Origin: Verrucomicrobiales bacterium
GTDB taxonomy: Bacteria; Verrucomicrobiota; Verrucomicrobiia; Verrucomicrobiales; DEV007
Direction: 5' to 3'
Length of the DNA: 6,906 nucleotides
Assembly: GCA_007123695.1 (NCBI GenBank)
Contig: SLGN01000521.1
Span: 1 to 6,906, forward strand
In this document: in pieces, positions 1-6,585 of the stretch
Layout: each line of letters opens with the position of its first letter
Position numbering within the stretch: the first letter of the stretch is position 1
Translations under genes and position numbers: made by a program
Notes under the pieces: model-generated
Told to the model about the DNA's origin: nothing
Databases searched by the model: none
The model's input: only the letters and a program-made list of their open reading frames with translations

Positions 1-1
1 C

Positions 2-1318
2 CTCGCCACCCTGCTCGCCGCCCTGCACGTCCCACCCCTCGCGGCCGCTCCCTGGCCTCAGTTCCGCGGTCCCGGCGGCGACGGCGTTTCCGAAGCGGAG
101 AGCGTTCCCGTCGTCTTCAGCGAAGGCGAAGGACTGAAGTGGAAGACCGAGCTCCCCGGCCGCGGATGGTCCTCGCCCGTCTTCGATGGCGAAACGCTCT
201 GGATGACCACCGCCGTCGAGGTCTTTCCCGACGAGGAAGAGCGCCTGCGCCTGCTCCGCGAGGCGGGCGAGGAGGAGAAAACCTTCAAGGCGCGCCAGCT
301 CGCTACCCGCATCGAACTTTCCGCCGTCGCCGTCGACTACGCCACCGGCGAGATCGTCCGCACCGTCGAGCTGGCCTCCATCGAGCGCCCCCAGACGATC
401 CACGCTCTCAACAGCTTCGCCTCCCCCACCCCGGTCCTCGACGGGGGCGTCCTCTTCTGCCATTTCGGCGCCTTCGGCACCTTCGCCATCGACACCGCCG
501 AGGGCGGCATCGTGTGGCAGAAGCGCATCGACCTCGAGCACGGCGTCGGACCCGGCAGCTCCCCAGTGGTCCACGACGGACGCCTCGTCCTCATCTGCGA
601 CGGCGTCGACCGCCAGTTCGTCACCGCCCTCGACGTCCGCACCGGCGAGACCCTCTGGTCGACCGACCGTCCCGAGATGCGCACCCCGACCGGCGACCAG
701 CGCAAATCCTACAACACGCCGCTCGCCATCGTCGACAAGCGCGGCCGCGAGCAGCTCGTCTGCATGGGCGCGCAATGGCTCGTCAGCTACGACCCCGCCA
801 CCGGCGCCGAACTCTGGAAGCTCGACCACGGCGACGGTTTCTCCGTCGTGCCCCGCCCCGTCTACCACGAAGCCGCCGGCCTCCTCTTCGTCTGCACCGG
901 CTACGGCAAGCCCGACCTGCTCGCCGTGCGTCCCGACGGCGACGGCGACATCACCGGCAGCGACAAGATCGCCTGGAAGGAATCCCGCCGCATCGCCACG
1001 CGCCCCTCGCCCCTGATCGTGGGCAGCGAACTCTACGTGCTCGCCGACGGCGGCGTCGCAAGCTGCTTCGACGTCCGCACCGGCACCCCGCACTGGACCG
1101 AGCGCGTCGACGGCAACTACTCGGCCTCCCCCCTCTTCGCCGACGGGCACGTCTACCTCGCCAGCCAGGAGGGCGTCGTCACCGTCATCAAGCCCGGACG
1201 CATCTTCGAGGTCGTCGCCCGCAACCAGCTCGACGGCACCATCATGGCCTCTCCCCTCGCCCTCGACGGCAGCCTCGTGATCCGCTCGGGCGAGGCCCTC
1301 TACCGCTTTCGACGGTAG
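2..1318 (+). CDS. Exported PQQ-like beta-propeller repeat protein (BamB-like), 5' end cut off
   Basis: The frame is open from base 2 to the TAG at 1316-1318, giving 438 residues with no start codon, so the gene begins just outside the window. The first visible residues (LATLLAALHVPPLAAA) look like the hydrophobic end of a Sec signal peptide. They are followed by WPQFRGP and GDGVS, the usual start of the mature part in PQQ-like proteins of Planctomycetota and Verrucomicrobiota. Propeller blade signatures follow: LPGRGWSSPVFDG near residues 50-62, ALDVRTGETLW, SYDPATGAELWKL, CFDVRTGTPHW, then YSASPLFADGHVYLAS and IMASPLALDG near the end. The A-x-D-x-x-T-G-x-x-x-W pattern is the PQQ repeat. There is no CxxCH, so this is not a quinohaemoprotein, and related proteins need not bind PQQ. 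A role as a periplasmic scaffold or binding protein is inference; the substrate is unknown. A methionine at 203 lies inside the first blade and is not the true start. Confidence 0.88.
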   Translation, partial: LATLLAALHVPPLAAAPWPQFRGPGGDGVSEAESVPVVFSEGEGLKWKTELPGRGWSSPVFDGETLWMTTAVEVFPDEEERLRLLREAGEEEKTFKARQLATRIELSAVAVDYATGEIVRTVELASIERPQTIHALNSFASPTPVLDGGVLFCHFGAFGTFAIDTAEGGIVWQKRIDLEHGVGPGSSPVVHDGRLVLICDGVDRQFVTALDVRTGETLWSTDRPEMRTPTGDQRKSYNTPLAIVDKRGREQLVCMGAQWLVSYDPATGAELWKLDHGDGFSVVPRPVYHEAAGLLFVCTGYGKPDLLAVRPDGDGDITGSDKIAWKESRRIATRPSPLIVGSELYVLADGGVASCFDVRTGTPHWTERVDGNYSASPLFADGHVYLASQEGVVTVIKPGRIFEVVARNQLDGTIMASPLALDGSLVIRSGEALYRFRR

Positions 1319-1324
1319 CGGAGG

Positions 1325-1368
1325 CCGAAAAACGCCGATTCCCGCCGAAATCGGTCACATTTTTGCGG
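1325..1368 (+). terminator. Possible weak intrinsic terminator after the propeller gene
   Basis: CCGATT (1335-1340) pairs with AATCGG (1349-1354) around an 8-base loop, with a possible extra G-U pair outside. Farther out, AAAAA (1328-1332) can face TTTTT (1360-1364), and CCG (1325-1327) can face CGG (1366-1368). The T run begins five bases after the core stem, so this is not a textbook terminator. Its place just after the stop codon at 1318 supports a role in ending the propeller transcript. Confidence 0.35.
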
Positions 1369-1385
1369 TCCAAATGAAAATAATC

Positions 1386-1414
1386 GTGACGATCCACGCC
1401 GTTCCCGATATACC
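1386..1414 (+). promoter_or_regulatory. Candidate sigma-70 promoter for the DUF1549-DUF1501 operon
   Basis: GTGACG (1386-1391) matches four of six bases of the -35 consensus. After a 17-base spacer, TATACC (1409-1414) matches four of six of the -10 consensus. The site lies in the most AT-rich part of the gap, downstream of the possible terminator and 54 bases before the ATG at 1469. Transcription would start near 1420-1422, at the beginning of the direct repeat. Two half-matched hexamers can occur by chance, so this is a tentative call. Confidence 0.3.
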
Positions 1415-1419
1415 CAAAA

Positions 1420-1451
1420 GAGCCACAGAGCCAACTTCGAGCCACAGAGCC
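1420..1451 (+). repeat. 13-base direct repeat in the leader of the DUF1549 gene
   Basis: GAGCCACAGAGCC occurs exactly at 1420-1432 and 1439-1451, a 19-base period. Each copy is itself GAGCC-ACA-GAGCC, so four GAGCC units start at 1420, 1428, 1439 and 1447. The repeat ends 17 bases before the ATG at 1469 and begins where transcription from the candidate promoter would start. It could be an operator, a leader RNA element or a copy of a dispersed intergenic motif; the sequence alone does not decide. Confidence 0.7.
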
Positions 1452-1468
1452 CTCCAACCTCCTCAGAG

Positions 1469-3538
1469 ATGAAACCCAAAACCACTCTTCCCCTTCTGGG
1501 AGCCCTCGCCGCCCTCTCGCTCCTCGCCCCCACGCCTCCGGTCGAAGCCCGCACCTGGACGAGCACCGACGGCAAGCCGCTCCAAGCCGTCTTCCTCGGC
1601 ATCGAGGGCGACAACTACAAGTTCCGGCTCCAGAACGGCCAAGAGATCCTCGTGTCGAAGGACAAGTTCATCCCCGCAGACCACGAGGCCGCCGAACGCC
1701 TCGCCAAGATCGGCGACGACAGCTTCACCAAGGCCTCGGCTCGGCAGATCGACACCCTGCTGGCGACCACGCTGAAGAAGAACGGCTTCACCTCCTTCAA
1801 CGAAGCCCTCCCCGACGACCTCTTCGTGCGCCGCGTCTATCTCGACATCGCCGGGCGCATCCCCACCCGCGAGGAGTTCCTGCGCTTCGCCGAGAGCGCC
1901 CGCCCCGACAAGCGCGAAGCCCTCATCGACGAGCTGCTGCTCTCCCCCGGCTACGCCTCGCACCTCTTCAACTACTTCGCCGACATGTACCGTCTCCATG
2001 CCAGCGACTTCCAGAACGGCATCCGCATGGACCCCTACATCCACTGGTGGCGCGAGCAGCTCCGGGAGAACCGGCGCTACCACGAAATCGTCCGCGACAT
2101 GATCCTTGCCGAGGGCAACGTGGGCCACAATCCCGCCTCCGGCTTCATCCTGCGCGACACCGGCATGGAGTTCGACGCCTTCGCCAACTTCGGCCAGGTC
2201 ATGGTCGGCATCGACATCTCCTGCGCCCAGTGCCACGACCACCCCTTCGACGACTGGACCCAGGGCGACTTCTTCCAGATGGCCGCCTTCTTCGGCAACA
2301 CCCAGCGCTCCATCGGCTACCGCTCCTCCTCCTCCATGATGGGCGGCGGCACCATCGAGATGCCCAACGCGCCTCCCGGCTGGCGCAACGACTTCATGAA
2401 GTGGGCCGAGAACTACAAGGGAATCATGCCCCGCGACCAGAACAGCAACTCCTTCCGCTTCTTCGTCAACGCCCTCGGCTGGAACGTGGCCGACAACAAG
2501 GATCTCGAGACCGTGCTGCCGCACGACTTCATCGGATCGGGCGGCAAGCCCGAACAGGTCGCCTCGCCCCGCGTCCTCCTCGGCCCCACCGCCAAGACCG
2601 GCGGCAAGACCCGCCGCGAGGCCCTCGCCGACTGGCTCGTCGCGCCGGACAACCCCCGCTTCGCCCTCGTCATCGCCAACCGCATGTGGGGCCGCGCCTT
2701 CGGTCGCGCCATCATCGAGCCGGTCAACGACTTCAGCGACGACGAGATCAAGCGCGCCTCCCAGCCCGAGGTCCTGAAGTTCATCGAGAGCGAGATGCGC
2801 CGGGTCAACTACGACCTGCGCGAGTTCATGCGCATCCTCTACAACACCCGCGCCTACCAGTCCATCGCCACCGCCGAAGAGCCCGACCTGACCCAGAAAT
2901 ACTACTTCACCGGTCCCGTCCTCCGGCGCATGCGGGCCGAGCAGGCCTGGGATTCCATCATGGTCCTCTCGCAGGGCGCCGAGATCGACGAGAAACAGGG
3001 CGGCGACGGCTCCTTCTACCGGAAGATCCTCGACATTGACTTCAGCAGCGCCAGCCACGAGGACGTGTGGGAACACTACGAAATGTGGCAGAGCCTCCGC
3101 GGGCGCGGGTCCTCCATGGCCATGGTGTCGGAAAGCGGCGATTCCCTTCCCGTCATGGTCAACGACACCGAGCTGCGTGCCTCCGAACTGACCCAACCGG
3201 CTCCCGGCGGTTCGCTGCTCGACACCTTCGGCCAGTCCGACCGCCGCATCACCGACGACCACAACTACGACGGTTCCGTGCCCCAGGTGCTCGCCCTGAT
3301 GAACGGCAGCGTGACGCGCCAGCTCACCGGCCCCTCCTCCAAGATCGTCGAGGACCTCGAAGCCCTCGACGGCCCCGACGACAAGGTTAGGCACGTCTTC
3401 TTCACCCTCCTCAACCGCTTCCCCAACAAGGAGGAGCTCGACCTCGGCACCGGCATGATGGAGGACTACGGCGACGAGGGCATCAGCGACCTCGCCTGGG
3501 CTCTCATCAACAGCCCCGAATTCCTCTTCATTCAATAA
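1469..3538 (+). CDS. Secreted SHD1-DUF1549-DUF1553 (PSCyt2/PSD1) protein
   Basis: This 689-residue protein starts with a Sec-type signal peptide: basic MKPK, a Leu/Ala core, and a likely cut after VEA near residue 27. Residues about 28-76 (RTWTSTDGKPLQAVFLGIEG through IPADHEAA) resemble the small SHD1 domain often seen in exported proteins of this phylum group. Residues about 90-275 form DUF1549, with RRVYLDIAGRIPTREEF (121-137), an LLLSPGYA segment, and CAQCHDHPFDDWTQGDFF (252-269). That last motif holds a CxxCH and the only two cysteines in the protein. Residues about 381-685 form DUF1553, with RREALADWLVAPDNPRFA (382-399), NRMWGRAFGR (404-413), YDLREFMRILYNTRAYQ (448-464) and a terminal LLNRFPNKEE...LINSPEFLF. 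The separate PSCyt1 cytochrome domain seen in many relatives is absent. These proteins normally sit beside DUF1501 genes, as here, but their biochemical role is not known. The start at 1469 is fixed by the signal peptide; no Shine-Dalgarno is evident. Confidence 0.93.
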   Translation: MKPKTTLPLLGALAALSLLAPTPPVEARTWTSTDGKPLQAVFLGIEGDNYKFRLQNGQEILVSKDKFIPADHEAAERLAKIGDDSFTKASARQIDTLLATTLKKNGFTSFNEALPDDLFVRRVYLDIAGRIPTREEFLRFAESARPDKREALIDELLLSPGYASHLFNYFADMYRLHASDFQNGIRMDPYIHWWREQLRENRRYHEIVRDMILAEGNVGHNPASGFILRDTGMEFDAFANFGQVMVGIDISCAQCHDHPFDDWTQGDFFQMAAFFGNTQRSIGYRSSSSMMGGGTIEMPNAPPGWRNDFMKWAENYKGIMPRDQNSNSFRFFVNALGWNVADNKDLETVLPHDFIGSGGKPEQVASPRVLLGPTAKTGGKTRREALADWLVAPDNPRFALVIANRMWGRAFGRAIIEPVNDFSDDEIKRASQPEVLKFIESEMRRVNYDLREFMRILYNTRAYQSIATAEEPDLTQKYYFTGPVLRRMRAEQAWDSIMVLSQGAEIDEKQGGDGSFYRKILDIDFSSASHEDVWEHYEMWQSLRGRGSSMAMVSESGDSLPVMVNDTELRASELTQPAPGGSLLDTFGQSDRRITDDHNYDGSVPQVLALMNGSVTRQLTGPSSKIVEDLEALDGPDDKVRHVFFTLLNRFPNKEELDLGTGMMEDYGDEGISDLAWALINSPEFLFIQ

Positions 3539-3600
3539 GCACAAGATCCGCACGCGCACCCCCGCCCCACTCGAGCAAAACCTTCCACCCCCATCCAGCC

Positions 3601-4863
3601 ATGCACATCGCCGAACTCGCCGGGAAAGATCCCTTCAGCCGCCGCTACTTCATGGAGATGACCGCGAAGCTGTCCTTCGGGCTCAGCCTCAGCGTCCCCT
3701 TCCTGCCCCGCAACTTCCGCGCCCAAGACGGCAAGAAGGCGCAGAACCTCATCTACATCTACCTCTCCGGAGGCATGACCCACCTCGACACCTTCGACCC
3801 CAAAAAGGACAAAGGCGTCATGGGCCGCACCGAGATGATCGACACCAAGGTCGACAACATGAAGTTCGGGATGCACCTCGAGCCCCTTGCCCCCCATGCC
3901 GACAAGCTCGCCGTGATCAACTCGATGACCTCCACCAACGGAGCGCACGAGCAGGGCCAGTACGTCATGCGGACCGGCTACGAAAAGCGTGCCACCATCG
4001 TCCACCCCACCGTGGGGCCCTGGGCCGAGACCCTCCTCGGCAAGCGCGGCAAGGAGCTCCCCGACAGCGTCCTCGTCGGCCAGAGCACCTCCAACGCCGG
4101 CTTCATGGATCCCTCCCTCAGCCCCCTGCCCATCGCCGATCCGTCCGGCGGCGTCCCCAACACCGATCCCATTGTCGAGGGCGACCGCTTTCAGCGCCGC
4201 ATGGAAATGGCCCGCAAACTCGGCCAGCAATTCACTGAGAAGTTCAAGTACTCCGGACCCCAGTCCTACGTCGAATACTACGACCAGGCCAACACCCTCC
4301 TTGCCGGAGACTCCCTCAAGGCCTTCGACATTTCCGGCGAGTCCAACCGCTCCGAATACGGCGAGAACCGCCTCGGCCAGGGCTGCCTCCTCGCCCGGCG
4401 CCTCGTGGAACACGGCGTGCGCGTCGTCGAAGTCGTGGCCGGGGGCTGGGACATGCACCAGGACATCGACACCGGCACGCAGAACCGCGTCCCCGAGTTC
4501 GCCACCGCGCTCGCCACCCTTCTCCGCGATCTCGACGAACGGGGTCTCCTCGACACCACCCTCGTCGCCGTCGGAACCGAGTTCGGACGCACCCCCGTTA
4601 TCAACATGAACAACGGTCGCGACCACTTCCCCGCCGCCTACTCCTGCGTCCTCGCCGGCGGCGGCGTCAAGGGCGGCACCGTCTACGGCGAAACCGACGG
4701 CCAGGGCCGCAAGGTCAAGTCCAACCCGGTCAAGCCGGAGGACTTCCTCGCCACCATGGGCTACGGTCTCGGGCTCGACCTCGAAGAAGTCGTCTACTCC
4801 CCGACCCAGCGCCCCTTCACCTTCGCCGACAAGGGCAAGCCAGTCACCTCGATCTTCGGTTGA
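3601..4863 (+). CDS. DUF1501 family exported protein with Tat-like signal
   Basis: This 420-residue protein is a typical full-length DUF1501 member, a family related to the alkaline phosphatase/sulfatase fold. SRRYFMEM (residues 13-20) followed by a short hydrophobic stretch (LSFGLSLSVPFLP, 24-36) looks like a twin-arginine export signal, possibly cut near FRA-QDG at 41. Family motifs occur in order: YLSGGMTHLDTFDPKK (54-69), NSMTSTNGAHEQGQY (107-121), GGWDMH (281-286), GTEFGRTP (325-332), NNGRDHFPAA (337-346) and GGGVKGGTVYGETD (353-366). The Asp, His and Glu residues in these motifs are candidate metal ligands or catalytic positions, by inference from the superfamily. The gene begins 62 bases after the DUF1549/DUF1553 gene with no terminator between, so the two are probably cotranscribed, and the usual pairing suggests a shared function at the envelope. 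The frame stays open upstream of 3601, but the first ATG gives the expected Tat N-terminus. No Shine-Dalgarno precedes it. Confidence 0.93.
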   Translation: MHIAELAGKDPFSRRYFMEMTAKLSFGLSLSVPFLPRNFRAQDGKKAQNLIYIYLSGGMTHLDTFDPKKDKGVMGRTEMIDTKVDNMKFGMHLEPLAPHADKLAVINSMTSTNGAHEQGQYVMRTGYEKRATIVHPTVGPWAETLLGKRGKELPDSVLVGQSTSNAGFMDPSLSPLPIADPSGGVPNTDPIVEGDRFQRRMEMARKLGQQFTEKFKYSGPQSYVEYYDQANTLLAGDSLKAFDISGESNRSEYGENRLGQGCLLARRLVEHGVRVVEVVAGGWDMHQDIDTGTQNRVPEFATALATLLRDLDERGLLDTTLVAVGTEFGRTPVINMNNGRDHFPAAYSCVLAGGGVKGGTVYGETDGQGRKVKSNPVKPEDFLATMGYGLGLDLEEVVYSPTQRPFTFADKGKPVTSIFG

Positions 4864-4892
4864 AGTGTCCCCTCGGGTGCGAAACCTTCCGC

Positions 4893-4935
4893 AAAAAGGG
4901 CGCCGCTCTGGACAGGGCGGCGCTTTTTTTCTTTT
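4893..4935 (+). terminator. Strong intrinsic terminator of the DUF1501 operon, possibly bidirectional
   Basis: GCGCCGCTCT (4900-4909) pairs with AGGGCGGCGC (4914-4923) around the loop GGAC, giving a 10-base-pair stem with one G-U pair. Seven T residues follow (4924-4930), then CTTTT. It begins 29 bases after the TGA at 4861-4863. On the other strand the same hairpin is followed by CC and five T residues (complement of AAAAA 4893-4897), so it could also stop the convergent mnmE transcript. No other hairpin was noticed between 4936 and 5073. Confidence 0.88.
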
Positions 4936-5073
4936 GCCGACGAGCCGTCCCCGCAACCCGGACAGCCCCCTTGCAGGCAGACAGAATGGTCGCCCCCGGG
5001 GAAACTCGTTCATCGCGAGGGGGGCAAATCACCTGCCTTGCTCGATTCCGACTCAATGACGCGGCCACCGGGA

Positions 5074-6417
5074 TCACTTCCCGACGCAGAAAGTGGCAAA
5101 AATTTCGCCGAGAATCTCCTCCACGTCGGTACGGCCCACCACCTCGCCCACCGCGTCGAGGCTGGAGCGCAGATCAAGGGCCACGAACTCGGGCGACTCG
5201 CCCGCCTCCAGAAGTGCGCGCGCCGCCTCCAGATCACGCGTGGCCCGCCGCAGGCAGTGCTGATGCCGTGCGTTGATCGCGACAGGATGGTCCGCGTCGA
5301 AGCCGCCCCCTTGCAGCAGAATCGAGGCGAGGCGCTCGCGGAAGGCATCGACCGAGGCCTCGTCGAGGCAGGAGAGCGCGATTCCCTCCGCCTCCGCCCA
5401 GTCCGCGTGGCGGGGCAGGTCCGCCTTGTTCAGGAGACGAACGAGACGGCTTGCCTCCGGCACCTCGATCGGGTCGAGCTGCGACGCCGCACGGCTCGCG
5501 TCCACCACCAGCAGCACCAGCTCCGCCCCGGCGATCGCGGCGCGACTGCGTGCGATGCCCTCGCGCTCGATCTCCTCAGCCTCCTCGCGGATCCCAGCCG
5601 TATCGACCAGCCGCAGCGGGATGCCGACCACGTTCACGAACTCCTCCACAGTGTCCCGCGTCGTCCCCGCCAGTTCGCTGACGATGGCCCGGTCGAAGCC
5701 AACGAGCCGGTTGAGCAGGCTCGACTTGCCCGCGTTCGGCGGACCGCAGATCACCGTGCGCAATCCCTCGCGCAGGATGCGCCCTTGATCGGCGGTCGCG
5801 AGCAGCCGGTGCATCCGCCCCAGCTCGGCATCCATCGCCGCCATCAGCGAAGCCCCCGTCTCCGGCGAGATGTCCTCCTCGGGGAAGTCGATGTAGGCCT
5901 CGACATGGGCGAGCAGACCGATCAGGCCCTGCCGCAGACCTTCGACCTCGCGGCCCAAGCGTCCTGCAAGCTGCTCCCCCGCCGCCTTTAGGGCCAGATC
6001 GGTCTTCGCCGAAATCAAATCCATGATCGCCTCGGCCTGGGTCAGATCGAGGCGACCGTTGCAGAAAGCGCGTTCCGAGAACTCGCCGGCGCGGGCCGGC
6101 GCCGCACCCGCCTCCAGCAGCGACTCCAGCACCCGCCGCGTCACCAAGGGCCCGCCGTGGCACGAAATCTCGACCATCTCCTCCCCCGTGAAGCTGCCCG
6201 GCGCCGGAAACCACGCGAGCAGCACCTCGTCAACGACTGCCCCAGTAGCGTCCACGATCCTGCCGAAATGCTGCTGCCGCGGGATCCAGTCCGAGACCGG
6301 GCGCCCGCGGAAGACGGTGCCGGCGACAGCCGCGGCCCCCGCGCCGCTGAGGCGCACCAAGGCCACCGCCCCCACTCCGGGCGGACTCGCGATCGCTGCG
6401 ATTGTCGGGGCATTCAT
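5074..6417 (-). CDS. mnmE: tRNA uridine-5-carboxymethylaminomethyl(34) synthesis GTPase MnmE
   Basis: MnmE works with MnmG to place a carboxymethylaminomethyl group on the wobble uridine (U34) of certain tRNAs, using methylene-tetrahydrofolate and potassium-dependent GTP hydrolysis in the cytoplasm. The ATG at 6415-6417 gives 447 residues, close to the family's usual 450-460. The N-terminal folate-binding domain starts with TIAAIASPPGVGAVALVRLSG (5-25) and has FTGEEMVEISCHGG (76-89). GEFSERAFCNGRLDLTQAEA (111-130) opens the helical domain. The inserted G domain has the P-loop GPPNAGKSS (225-233), GTTRD (251-255), DTAG (272-275) and NKAD (330-333). The protein ends in CVGK (444-447), matching the C-x-G-K tail with the essential cysteine. 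The G5 region reads SCLDEAS instead of the commoner SA[KRL]-type sequence. The frame stays open upstream to 6846, but those 143 codons do not resemble MnmE and overlap the opposing gene, so they were excluded. No mnmG, yidC or rnpA neighbour is visible. Confidence 0.97.
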   Translation of the reverse strand: MNAPTIAAIASPPGVGAVALVRLSGAGAAAVAGTVFRGRPVSDWIPRQQHFGRIVDATGAVVDEVLLAWFPAPGSFTGEEMVEISCHGGPLVTRRVLESLLEAGAAPARAGEFSERAFCNGRLDLTQAEAIMDLISAKTDLALKAAGEQLAGRLGREVEGLRQGLIGLLAHVEAYIDFPEEDISPETGASLMAAMDAELGRMHRLLATADQGRILREGLRTVICGPPNAGKSSLLNRLVGFDRAIVSELAGTTRDTVEEFVNVVGIPLRLVDTAGIREEAEEIEREGIARSRAAIAGAELVLLVVDASRAASQLDPIEVPEASRLVRLLNKADLPRHADWAEAEGIALSCLDEASVDAFRERLASILLQGGGFDADHPVAINARHQHCLRRATRDLEAARALLEAGESPEFVALDLRSSLDAVGEVVGRTDVEEILGEIFATFCVGK

Positions 6418-6585
6418 CTTTCGGACAAGCCAAGATCTTCCGGGACATTCGCGGAAATGCCATCGAAAAGGGGCACTCGTCGGGAGGCGGTCGCCCCGGA
6501 AACGGGCGCATCGTCGCCGGTCTGCTTCCATGGGGTAGGCCCAAAAAGGACTGGACGGATTCCGGGTTCTGCACTCGGGTGCGCA
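6418..6585. promoter_or_regulatory. Divergent intergenic region between mnmE and the right-edge gene
   Basis: These 168 bases separate two divergent starts, so promoters for both should lie here or overlap the gene ends. I found no convincing -35/-10 pair on either strand, no Shine-Dalgarno before either ATG, and no strong hairpin. The region is less GC-rich than the neighbouring genes. Confidence 0.4.

Noticed and set aside
139..1377. A 412-codon plus-strand frame overlapping the propeller gene
   Set aside because: It is extremely rich in Arg, Pro and His, a frame-shifted product of GC-rich coding; the overlapping frame holds clear PQQ repeats.
1463..3559. A 698-codon open frame on the minus strand covering the whole DUF1549/DUF1553 gene
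   Set aside because: It is a mirror of the real gene: C-ending codons read backwards become G-starting codons, giving the Val/Ala/Gly/Asp/Glu-rich composition seen. It has no domain motif.
3532..5013. A 493-codon minus-strand open frame over the DUF1501 gene and terminator
   Set aside because: It has the same mirror composition, crosses a strong terminator and carries no recognisable motif.
4936..5073. Possible small gene or RNA between the terminator and the mnmE stop
   Set aside because: The short frames lack motifs or start signals, and no tRNA-like or other stable fold was noticed.
6084..6106. GC-rich repeat and palindrome (two GCCGGCGC copies)
   Set aside because: It lies inside mnmE where it encodes an Ala/Gly/Arg-rich segment, and is explained by codon use.
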